A stretch of DNA of 64,000 nucleotides from Oxytricha trifallax (taxonomy: Eukaryota > Ciliophora > Spirotrichea > Sporadotrichida > Oxytrichidae), in contig ARYC01000137.1 of NCBI GenBank assembly GCA_000711775.1, forward strand, positions 52,168 to 116,167, in the 5' to 3' direction. The notes under the pieces are model-generated. The model had not been told where the DNA came from. It saw only the letters and a list, made by a program, of their open reading frames with translations, and did not search any database. Below, in pieces: positions 22,718 to 33,302 of the stretch; positions within the stretch are counted from its first letter, which is position 1; each line of letters starts with the position of its first letter. Position numbers and translations under genes: made by a program.

Positions 22718-23464
22718 TCAATGTTTTTCATTATTATGTCTCAAATTTCTCTCTATATATAAAAGATTCATTTAACCCCCGATCATATTATATAGACAGT
22801 ATTATTTCTATCTCATTTCCTTTACTTCAGCCTTTGTTTTTGTAGTAATAGCCTATATTTCATTACTAAAAAGCGATTAATTAAATTTTTCTTTTTCTTA
22901 TTAAATTTCCAGTGTATTTTCTAATTGTTTTTTTCTAATGTAATCATGATATGCTTTTTCTTCTTCTAATTTGAGATTATTTTTCAGTTCCTATATTTTG
23001 AGATATCTTAGCTCAATTTATTAATCCGTGTTCTAAATTTAATCTTTAATTATTTACTATATTTTTATATCTTTCTTTTGGGATTGACTTGATTTTGCTT
23101 ATATCTAAGTTATGCTGTTTTTTCTATTAATTTTTAGCTAATCTATTAAATCTTTATACTTAACGAATTTCAATAAACTTTCAACAGCTTTTTAGTATTA
23201 TTTTAAATCTTCCTTTTCCATGCTTTTTCTAGATTATTCAATTGCTTTGCATACCCAGAGAGCATATTTAGATTGCTTGATTATGTATTATTCATCAATT
23301 TAATAAGGCTCAACTGGTATTAAATTATTGTACAGATGGGGATTTTTCAATATTCTTATTCTAAAATTGGGAGGTTGTCTCAATTTATTTTGATTATCTT
23401 AATGTTTAAACTGGGGTTTAAAAGATACTTTTTAATTTGATTGCAATTTTAATTCTTCAGACAT
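22718..23464 (-). CDS. IES-free coiled-coil ORF (tandem copy 1)
   Basis: This is an open frame of 248 codons from MSEELKLQSNQKVSF to TGA with no insert. The N-terminal motif NFRIRILKNPHLYN is followed by a long Q/K/E coiled coil (KIQELKNNLKLEEEK). It shares architecture and the FRIR...NP motif with the ORF at 23954-24637, and its 3' flank is duplicated there. No domain is known to me. The absence of IESs in such AT-rich DNA could mean a germline-limited gene or an MDS that happens to be continuous. Confidence 0.6.
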
Positions 23465-23648
23465 ACTTTGTAGATATTATTTATATTGTTTATTGAAATG
23501 TTTTGGGAAAGTTATATAATAGTAAGAATAATGTAAATATTCATATTATTGGAATATAAAATAAATGAGCAGAGAAAGAATGCACTTTTTAACGGCAAGT
23601 TATGACTTGAAATACCTAATAGTTAACAAAGCAATAAAATTAAGAAAT

Positions 23649-23806
23649 AGTAATAAAATGATAGCATAATAAGTGAGGATAAATTACCAATCAATAAAAT
23701 CTAGAAAATAATTAAAAACTATGATAATTAATCAATTCAAACACTAATTTTAGTATTATTGATAATATTTAAACTTTTATATAAGATATAAAAATACTTG
23801 CAAGTA
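23649..23806. repeat. Second copy of ~155-bp direct repeat
   Basis: Near-copy of 22411-22566, offset by about 1.24 kb. It marks a tandem duplication that includes the neighbouring coiled-coil ORFs. Confidence 0.75.
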
Positions 23807-23953
23807 TTAACTGCTGGAATCAATATATTTCAATTTTCTTTGATCTAAAAATATTAGATAAAATTAACTATTAGTAAAAAGTTCTTAAAAGCAAAAAGAT
23901 ATTAATTAAATTAATTAATTAAACTTATTTATTATACATAATTTATTCTTTAT

Positions 23954-24637
23954 TCACTGTTGCTATGCCTCTTTCTTTTATTGATTAATTTACAAAACAC
24001 CAAATCTGTTTTTGATTTCTTGGAGAAGAAACTTTTATTTGTTATTCATCTCTTCATTATAATTCTTAGTTCTTGACTTGATTGACGATATAATTTCACC
24101 ATAAAGCTATAGTTTTTCGTTAATATCTTCTTCATTACTTTGCATTCTTTATTTCAATTTGATTTTCCTCTTTTCATCTAATAATTGATTTTCTTCTTCT
24201 TTTTTGAGTTGATTTTTCAGGGAAATTATTCTTAGATTCCTCTAATCCATTTATAAATCAGTTTAACTAATTTCATCTTATATTTATTACTAAATGTGTT
24301 CAGATTTTTACTGTAATAGCTTTTAATTTGCAGATATTTTGGCTAAAATGAGCTTTCTATCGTTTTTTAGATTGAAAATAAAATCATTATTCTCATAATA
24401 TTAGTTTACTAGTACTGTAAATTTTGTATAAAGTTTTAAGCCATATTTTTTAAAGTTATCATTTTGATTTGATGAGGTAGGGTTTGAAGGGGACGAGACA
24501 GGAGCGTATGCAGAGTGTACATGTTGACGAGGATTTCTTATTGTTCTAATCCTGAACATTTATGGCTGTTTTCTTATATAATTTTGGGTTTGGTCACCAA
24601 TCAATGCGTTTTGATACAATTGCTATCCTTCAAACAT
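23954..24637 (-). CDS. IES-free coiled-coil ORF (tandem copy 2)
   Basis: Open frame of 227 codons from MFEGQQLYQNALIGD to TGA. It has the motif MFRIRTIRNPRQ near residue 28, a short S/P-rich stretch, then a coiled coil (IISLKNQLKKEEENQ). The downstream half aligns by eye with tandem copy 1 (DQRNLRIISLKNQL against IELRYLKIQELKNNL). Function unknown. Confidence 0.6.
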
Positions 24638-25638
24638 GTTTCGAAAAAATTAATATTATTTTATAATTATTATTATTATTAATATTTGAAGTTTTATTGT
24701 AGTAATAATATTTTTAAATATTAAAATTATTGGACAAATAAATATAATCTTACATTTATTGACTTATATAATGAAATTAAAATAAATATAAAAATTGTTC
24801 TCAAAATATTTATGCTAGACACTTTTGAATAAAGTTTAATAAAATGATATTTGAAATATTAAATTGTAACATTTTGTAAATATTGTTATTTAGATTTGCA
24901 AAGTTTCAAATTAATTTTGTCAAGTTAATAATTATTTAAATATAATCTGCATTATAATTTTAGTATTGGAATAATAGATAATAAAGCATATAATTTCCTT
25001 AATCAGCATTTGAAAATATTTATTATTAATTTAATTCAAAAATATTATGTTTCTTCTATTGCATTTAAGTTTTACTGTAATATATATTTGGTATGCAATT
25101 TAATATATAAAAATTTGCTATAAATAACTCATAAATTATCTTATACTATATTGATTTATAAATAAATTATTAGAGGAACTCATAAAATCAACCAATTTAG
25201 TAAATTAAAAATCATCTACTGATTTTACTTTATGCTATTTGTTCTTTCACTAATTAATCAATTATCAATTAGCTGAATAGAATCAATTAGAAATGTTTTG
25301 TTTTGTATTTTTCTCATAATATAAAAAAATTTTCAATAATTATTCAACATTTTTTATCATTTCCTCCTCCAATTTATATTTGAACTTTAATTCTTAATTT
25401 GATATCTTATTAACAATTTTTTATTGTTTGACTGCTTTTGCAGATCCTCATCAGGTAACAAGTTTTGAAATTTTTATATATTCCTCTAGCATTTAAGTTA
25501 GTTTTATACAATAACTTTACATTACAAATTATAATGCAAAAAGATTTTGGGAGAAATATCCTGCTTTCAAGCGTATTTTATTTATGAAATTTTCTACCTA
25601 GCATTCAAATTTGTATTTTTTGAGAATAAATATGCAAT
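24638..25638. other. AT-rich stretch, no gene seen
   Basis: Extremely AT-rich DNA with only short, low-information open frames. I see no pointer-bounded coding segment. Confidence 0.6.
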
Positions 25639-26054
25639 ATTGTAGGAATACATTTGAAATTGGGAAAATATAATTAATTAAATTATAATAATTCAAAATC
25701 TTGGCAGTTAAAGTTGGCCAATTTGAACGATCTTGGGCTCATTCGATAGAGAATTTATAATTAGCTGGACTTTACTAATGGCGGTACTAATTTATCGCAT
25801 CTCTGGAGCGAGATAACTTCGCTTTAATTAAACACTTCTAAATTCATTTAATTATACCCTCACATTAAAGTCGAGTTATCTCGCTCCAATGATGCGATAA
25901 ATTAGTATCGCCAATAGTAAAGTCCAGCTAATTTTAAATTCTCTATCGAATGAGCCCAAGATCGTTCAAATTGGCCAACTTTAACTGCCACGATTTTGAA
26001 TTATTATAAATTTTATTAATTATATTTTCCCAATTTCAAATGTATTCCTACAAT
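25639..26054. mobile_element. Palindromic foldback element, ~190-bp arms
   Basis: Arms at 25639-25828 and 25864-26054 are near-perfect inverted repeats around a 35-nt spacer. The tips are ATTGTAGGAAT/ATTCCTACAAT. The inner part is GC-richer (CTGGAGCGAGATAACT) than the surroundings. There is no coding capacity, which fits a non-autonomous foldback or MITE-type element. No clear target duplication was seen beside the tips. Confidence 0.8.
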
Positions 26055-26189
26055 AATTTTGTGAGAATAAATATACAAGAAACATATAAGTCATAATTAA
26101 AATAAAAATAATCATTATTTTGCCAATCTTTTCCATATAATTTTCAAGTTTCTATAACTCCTTGGAATTCAAGTGTTTATCAATCAAGA

Positions 26190-26350
26190 TATCAAATAAA
26201 TTTACTCACTGTCGTAAACTCATCTCCCCAAACATTATTCTTATTTAATTATTAAATCTAATCCCATTCTTAAACTTATTTATAACTATTTTGAAGTACG
26301 TTCTATCATCCTTCTTTATCATTAATAAATACCAAAGGGGTTTGGGGCTA
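26190..26350. mobile_element. Decayed TBE right end
   Basis: ACTCACTGTCGTAAACTC near 26205 matches the start of the TBE transposase (minus-strand VYDSE; ACTCACTGTCATAAACTG at about 20437). It is followed about 100 bp on by AAAGGGGTTTGGGG, a degenerate TBE tip. The order and spacing are those of a TBE right end, but the sequence is diverged and the rest of the element is absent. Confidence 0.6.
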
Positions 26351-26839
26351 AAAATGTTATAATAATTCTAAATATTAAAAGTGGTTGCTATACTATTAAG
26401 AATATATTGAAAGACATATTGAATCATATGCTTATTCAAACGAATTTAATATGAAGTACTAAAATTATTCAAAATCACTAAATAAAGTTAAATTTATTTA
26501 AAATTAATTTCTAATATCAAAATTGATTTTATCACCTCTAAAAATAGATAAATCAAGGTTAACAGTTAAATTTAAAACAAAAAATTAAAACTTTTCATCT
26601 ATTTATAAAAATCCCTTAATATTTATCATAATTATTTAATCTTAAATTATATGAAGACAATAAAATAGATTAATCGAATGTAATGATATATAAAATAGAT
26701 AGCAAATAATCTTAAGAAAACCCTACACTGAAAATCCCTTATTCTTAATCTAACGATTTATATTCTTCTAATTTTACAACATTCAGACCCCTAATATTTT
26801 AATCAGAACCTAAATTTACTACAATTTCACTGTTTTATG

Positions 26840-27652
26840 TCAGTTAGTCCTATCATTTTTCACTCTTTTATCGTCTTTTCTGGTCTGCCTTTCTTTATGT
26901 TTTTGAACTCTTCTCTTGATAGTTTCGTTTCTCTCTGCACTATGTTACAACTTGCTTTGGGTCTCATTTATAATGATAGAATTTTTGGAGATCAAAAGTG
27001 CTTATTATAGCTTGGCTTCCATCTTGTTATCAGTAAGTTATATTTTTAAGAGTTTCTTCTTATTCTTTTCTTGTTCTAGTTGCTTCAATAATTCTTCTTC
27101 CTATTTCTTAATGTCTGCATGTTTCTGTTTTAATTTACCTATGTAATCATCTGAATGTTCAATTTAAGTCATTATTTTCTACTATTGGCTGTCAAACTGT
27201 TATTTGAGTCTCTTAGACTTCTTAGACAAGGATTAAGTGCTGTTTTACAGTTTATGTGTAAGTATTTCCTACTAATCGAGATTTTATTCGTACTCATCCT
27301 TCATCTCTGTAACGTCTTAAGAATCGTACTCTTTTAAAGAGGAGCTCCATTACCTCCTGTGGCGCTTGTTGAGTAAAGTAATTTCGTTATCTAACCCATC
27401 ACTCGAGTCCTTAATTTTTTAGTTAACGGTTGATGAGTCAGAGGATTGCATCTTTGATGCTGGGCTTCTTCTATCAGAGCTAGAGATTCTCAATCTAAAT
27501 ATTTCTTAACCTTATCCTATATTTCTATCGTAGTGTTGATTGAGGATTCTATTATTTCTTCTTTCATTTGTGAGTTCTCCATCATAATCCATCATATTCT
27601 CATTAATTTGTTCATTTTTGTGCTTAGATTGGATTTTCATTTCTTTTAACAT
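26840..27652 (-). CDS. IES-free coiled-coil ORF (family member 3)
   Basis: Open frame of 270 codons from MLKEMKIQSKHKNEQ at 27652 to TGA at 26840-26842. It contains EIFRLRISSSDRRSP, which recalls the FRIR motif of the two tandem ORFs, then an S/D-rich part and a long coiled coil (ELLKQLEQEKNKKKLL). The C-terminal AERNETIKRRVQKHKERQ closely resembles QERNETTKRRIFKLKQR in the ORF at 53993-54601. No known domain. Confidence 0.6.
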
Positions 27653-27831
27653 AGTAGTAACTCTATCTGATTTTCTTGAATGTTTTTATGAAGATATATC
27701 ACCTGGTCTATGAGTTAGTAAATAATTTTGAATATTCAAATGATTGTAAAATTAATTCAATGCAAATTTATTTAATTATTCTAATAGAATAGAAGTATTT
27801 TGATAAAAAAATTAATCAACTGAAAACAATT

Positions 27832-28800
27832 TCAATTGTAAAATAGTGATGAATGAAAATAAGCATTTAAATTTTTATGAAATTATTATTTTTTTAAATA
27901 AAAAATAAAATCAAAGTTATTATACTTAATAAGAAAGTAGTTTAATTTAATCAATCTCAAAATTTTAAAATATTATAAAGTGCATGATTAATCTTAAAAT
28001 GTAATTTGGTCCTTGATATTGATTGATTCATTAAATTAGTTAGGTTATTGATTTTGTGTCATAAATTAATCCTACATATTAAGTTAATTGGCTCTTTGGT
28101 ACTCTTGCTGTAAAGTGGTGCCAATCTAAGATTGTTGCTCTTTTTTTATCAATTTTTACAAATCAATGCATTCTTTATAATAGTAATTAAGATTCTCATG
28201 ATTACTTCCGACATTTTATTCACACTTCATTGAGTCTTTATAAATGAGTCCACTTTCCTCTGAATCGATTTCAGACTTTACAACTTGCTATTCTTATTTG
28301 AGTTTAATTATTGTAGGTTTATTCAAAGAATTTTTCTTCTCAATATCTTTCAAAAAGTCGGCATATCTCTTACCTTTTTTTACTTCCACTCCATTCTTAA
28401 AACTATGAATTATTTCAGAATTCTAAGAGTTACGATCTTAATAGGTTAAACCATTGTGATGTTACATTCTGTCCATTGAGGCAGTCTAAGTCTAAAAGTT
28501 TTATCGGGTTAAAGATAAATCATTATTAGTACTGAAGATTGTTTTGCCATGATTAAGTGTTCTTAATTTTTTGGATGAAGAGATCTCTCTTGTCTAGTTT
28601 TTGGGAATTTCATTTTGTTGTTGTATATTTTATTTAATAGTTGGCAATTACTATGATTACAGTGCAACTTTTTGTTTTGAACTTTTTTCCCATTTACCAA
28701 CAATTTTTTTGAGCAACTATTGCTATTTTTAAATTAATCTCAATTTATACACGAAAGCAATTAAGTTAAAAAAAATTGCAATTAGTTGTTAAAAAAATAA
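27832..28800 (-). CDS. Probable Q/N/K-rich ORF, start unclear
   Basis: Minus-strand frame ending at TGA 27832-27834. The convincing part is about 28060-28640 (EIPKNQTREISSSKK, FSTNNDLSLTRQNF, KGKRYADFLKDIEKK, VVKSEIDSEESGLIY). The 3' end below about 28020 and the 5' end above about 28700 are AT-rich and may be IES or untranslated DNA. An in-frame ATG exists inside (MDRMQHHNGLTYQD), but coding sense extends upstream of it. Composition is like the neighbouring coiled-coil ORFs; function unknown. Confidence 0.4.
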
Positions 28801-30205
28801 TTGGAGTAAGAACTATATTAAAAAGACAATAATATCTAAATTGATTATTATATAATAAAAGAGGTAAAAATCATTTTAAATAAAAAGACAGTTTTGTGTT
28901 AAAGTATATCTTTTTATTTATAAATTCAGATTTTTTTCCTTAGTTAATATGACAACTGGAATTAATTTATTTATGATTCATTTTAATTAATTTATGAGAT
29001 TCTCATTTTTTTAAAATTAATTGATTCAATATTTTCTAAATCTTATACAATGTTAAATTTATTCAAGCTTTACATTTTTTGCTTAAAAATATTTTAAAAA
29101 TACCAATAAAACTAATTATGATATAATAATTTAAACAATACATCTTTATTCAGACATCAGGCTTCTATAATACCTTCAAAATATATAAAATGGCTAAGAA
29201 AGAGAACTCATTCCTTTTCTTAAATAAAATCAATATTATTATAACCCAAATTTATAGCAAGTATTTTAAGCTTAATTAGTGTAATTTTTCTCTATTTCTC
29301 TCTAAATTTTTTTCAAATAAAATTTAACTAAAATATGCTAACATTACAATTATCTAAATTTGCGTTGTAAAAATTAAACTTTGATATTATCATTTTTAGT
29401 AAATATTAATAAAATATTATAATTATTTTATAAATTAATTTTAGTTAGGAAATAATCCTTAAGATAGTCAGGCCTCGATTATGCCGATGACATTTCTCTG
29501 ATTATAATAATAATAATGATTAAAAAGTGCGCATAATAGTTTAACATAATCAGTCAATTTTAAAGTTTAAATGTTTTCATTCAAAAACCGAATATTTATT
29601 TTATAATTTTTATCGATTAATTACACAAAATACCTATAACTTAAATCATTTTTCTAATATTAATTTAAATGAAATGTATATTAATTCATAGTTATTTAGA
29701 ATATTCAATTTTCTGTATTTAATGGGAATTAATTGAAATTTGTTATAATAAATTTATATTCCACAATTAGCAGATTTTAAATGACAAAGTAATTTTTTTT
29801 CTTCTGTAATATCTAATTTAGCTTCAACTAAATATAATTTTTTGTTAGATAATGTAATGACCCAGTTGTAGATATCTATGATATTTATTAAGATTTTGGT
29901 AAATTTTAGAAAAAGAAACGAAAATAGAATTTTGGGTAAAAAATGCATATACTTGATTAAAACTAATTTTTTATAACTCAAATTCCGAATAATAAATAAG
30001 TGATATTATATCAACAAAAATATAATCATATATGAATAAATTCTTAAAATTTTATTCTCCACAATCGCAATTTTTATAAAAAACGTTCTTATTTTTTTAA
30101 TGGTATTGAGATTATAATTTCCTTTGATCATTTAATATTTTAAAATTGATTTAATTTAACAATTATACTATTAAAAGATTTATTGATAGAATGTTAAATT
30201 GTTAA
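28801..30205. other. AT-rich stretch with a reverse-transcriptase-like motif
   Basis: About 1.4 kb of very AT-rich DNA between the coiled-coil ORFs and the BCS1-like gene. Apart from 29468-29503, described separately, I see no gene. Confidence 0.6.
29468..29503 (+). mobile_element. Reverse-transcriptase YADD motif relic
   Basis: A GC-richer island of 36 bp reads SGLDYADDISLI. YADD within a hydrophobic strand (x-L-x-YADD-hydrophobic) is the catalytic core of non-LTR retrotransposon reverse transcriptases (established knowledge). The flanks have decayed to AT-rich sequence in which no further RT motif is clear, so this is at most a fragment of a LINE. Confidence 0.45.
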
Positions 30206-33065
30206 TCAATATATAACACTAGATCTCTTCTGTAATAACTCAAATGTCTCTCCAGTTCTTCTCTTCATCTTCTGTTCTTCCCTCTCCGCCTTCTTCTTTT
30301 CAAGTTGTTCCTTCAATTCTTTGATCTGTCTCTTGAATTTGTACTTCCTGCCTTCTTTAGTAATACCCAAATTAGTGATCATTTCATCCTCTGTCAATCC
30401 AAAGAAAACTTCAGGGTCTGCAATGTCATGTTCTTCCAGCTTGGGGATGCAGTCTTCAAAGCCAAATTGCTTGAGAAAAGTCTCCACGTTGTTAGAAAGT
30501 AATTCTTCCTTTGCTTTTTCTTCAGAGGATGTTGCTGATTTGATATTTGGACCGTTATCTTCCTCATCCTCAATTTCCTCTTTTAGTTAAACCCAACTAT
30601 ATTACTGTGGAAAATTACAATGATAATCTAGATGATTTAGCCTTAAGCAATGGCCTGGTTATGCTGAATTTTATTGTATAACTTCAACTTGACTACATCC
30701 AAGTCCCTGTTGGCATCAAAGATATCAATCAACTACCAGCCTGTGATTTATTCCTCACCGATCATCTCTACGAATTCTTTAGCTTCTGAGTCGTCCTTCA
30801 CGAATTGCGAAACTATTTGTCTAATCTGGGTGATATTTTGCATTTAGAAGAGCACTTTCACTTCTTAGTCTCCATTCATCATATCCATAACTCTTTTTCT
30901 ATCTGTCATCACTTTAAATCCATATTCAATTAAATCTCCCTCCTGAATGTACAATTAATATATAGTAAAAATACAAAAGTTTTATTAATCAATTTCGTTG
31001 TACTTAAGGTCACTAACAGTTTTCACATTGCCAATTTTCTTGAATTTCAGTACATACTGGCTGAAGTTCAATCTTCTAAGCCACTCTTCAATTGACATGT
31101 CCTTGATTTGTTGATCAATTTCTAGAAGTAATTTAGCTTAACCAATTGCTTCATCTAAATTGTAATACATATTAAGTTGTAGTGGACTACGATAAAATAT
31201 TAGTAAATATAAATTGTCTCTATACTTTAAGAAATGTCCTTGGAGTTTAGCCATACTTAGTTTAAATTCTGGTAATTAATCAGCGAAATCTTAAGCTTAT
31301 CTATCAGTGGCATCTGGATAGAATTTAATGGATACTTTCCCATAAAATAAAAAAATAAGATATTCCTTTTTAGATTTAAAATTCTATCTAAATTTACTAT
31401 GTAGAAAAATATTACTTTAAGAGCTTTGTATTTTCCTTGATTATTGGCTTATACTTTTGTATTAAAAATTTAACTTACTCTAAATGCTAACTTATATTTA
31501 GAGTGGGACCAATTTTTTAAGCAAATTCTTCATTTGATTTTCACTGGCATAATTAAGCTCAAAGTGTAAATCAGCTCTACCAGGTCTGAGCAGTGCTGGA
31601 TCCAGTCTCTCCCTGTGATTAGTTGTCATAATCAAGACCCTGCCCTCTTGTGATCTGATGCCATCGAGTGCATTAAGTAACCCTGAGAAAGTAATGCCTT
31701 ATTATTTCTTGCTTTGATCCTAAACACTTACTCTCTCTACGAATATAGCATCGATATCTTCAAGCAAAATGATTGATCTCTCTGGGGCTTAACTGAGTAG
31801 ATTGGTTAGAGCATCGTCGTCTAGGTTTCCACCAGCTAAGTTCAAATAACATAAGTCCATCTTGAGTTGCCCTGCGATCACCTGAACGAAGGAAGTCTTG
31901 CCGGTGCCTGGAGGTCCATAGAGCAAGTAGCCTCTTCTGTAGGGCACATCCTTGCTATTTGTGATTAAATAATAATTTGGGAAATTTTATCAAGAAAATT
32001 AATTTTACTATTACAGAATAATTCAAAATGTTTTTATAATTTAAAAGATATTCCATTTTTGTATTATTAGCATTATCTGAACTTTATATAATTACCAAAG
32101 ATAAATTAGTATTCTTATCAAATAATATATAATCATAAATATTTAAATCAATAGATTCAAATTATGTTTAATTATATTATTATTTCCCAAGTTGTTTTCA
32201 AACCTTTGATTAACATACTTCTCTCCACTATCTAGGAACTTCTAAACATCATTGATGATCTAATCAGCGATATTGGTATCAAGCACTACACTCTCGATGG
32301 CTCTGGGTTTCTTCTGCTGCACCAAGTTCCAGTTTCCACCCCACTTGTGCACCTGATAAATCTTTATGAGTGATGTGTCCTTTTCCTCATTGAAATCCAT
32401 GGCCTCTTAGACGAGTTCCTTCAGGATCTTGGTGTCTGTGCCGTATGTGCAAATGCTTAGAGTCTCATACTTAGTTGGCTTGTTTTCCCAACCAGTTAGA
32501 ACAGTTTATTGCTCGTTGATGCTTATCCAGAGCTATTTACCCTTGTATTCGAAGATGTGACTGCCTGGGCCTGGTAGATACTCAACCTGCATTAACAAAC
32601 AATGTACTAGTTATTAGGTAATGTATGATGAGTTTGTTGATATGATTTTCTCGGTTTTACTCTTCTCAAATTCCTCGTAGTCCCACCAGTGAGCATTTTT
32701 CTTTTTCTTTGGTTGAACTTTAAGTTCAGTCATTGATCCCTTCAAATATCCTGCATGCGTCAGATACGATCTCACTATCTTAAACAGTTCATTTATGTAG
32801 TGTAAATTTAAAATGCTGTTTCTTTGTAACATTAAGTCTTGTTTTAACTATTAAAATTTTGATCATCTTTACTCGCAAGAGTGATTGAGCACACCAATTT
32901 CTTCCTGATTGATTGGTATGCATAGTCCACTGCTTGATACAGCCAACTGAGCACGAACCCACTCAGAGTCAAGAACAACATTGAGTATGTAAGCTGCCAA
33001 AGCTGCTCATCAGTTGACAACTAAGATTGACCCGGCTTTTACGGGGTTACAACTAAAACATACTA
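30206..33065 (-). CDS. BCS1-type AAA ATPase with SAM domains
   Basis: The N-terminal part has one membrane segment (YSMLFLTLSGFVLSWLY, about 32940) followed by a BCS1-type region (YINELFKIVRSYLTHAGY, YLPGPGSHIFEYKGKQLWIS). The AAA module follows: RRGYLLYGPPGTGKTSF (Walker A), IILLEDIDAIF (Walker B), LNALDGIRSQEGRVLIMTTN and RPGRADLHFEL. Then come two SAM domains, IEEWLRRLNFSQYVLKF at about 31060 and ETFLKQFGFEDCIPKLEE at about 30480, before a basic coiled-coil tail ending at TGA 30206. BCS1 translocates folded Rieske protein in mitochondria (family knowledge); SAM domains are not part of yeast or human BCS1. The N-terminus beyond 33065 is not resolved. The frame joint near 30610 is also unresolved. 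Confidence 0.85.
30933..30990. other. IES with short pointer AATC
   Basis: AATC occurs at 30933-30936 and 30987-30990. Removal restores the first SAM domain (LKYNEIDLIEYGFKV). The pointer is only 4 bp, so this assignment rests on the domain fit. Confidence 0.6.
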
Positions 33066-33302
33066 TAATTTTATGGTGGAATTGGGTGATTAATTATAAT
33101 AATGCTGCTAGTTCCATGTATATATTAAGATATTATATTTATAAAATTAAGGAACCCGAATTATTTATACTATCTCAACTTGAAATTCGTAACTAGTATT
33201 AGAACTATCATATTGAATTTCATGTGATTAAAAATTAAACTTGAAAAATAATAAACTTCCCATTTCTATTAAAGTATCATCTTAATTAAATCAATTTTAA
33301 GT

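Noticed and set aside
26916-27337. Plus-strand hydrophobic frames resembling membrane proteins
   Set aside because: They are the antisense of the coiled-coil ORF at 26840-27652.
29754-29981. Minus-strand 75-codon frame
   Set aside because: It lies in very AT-rich DNA, is dominated by K/I/L/F/N, and has no motif, pointer or compositional shift.
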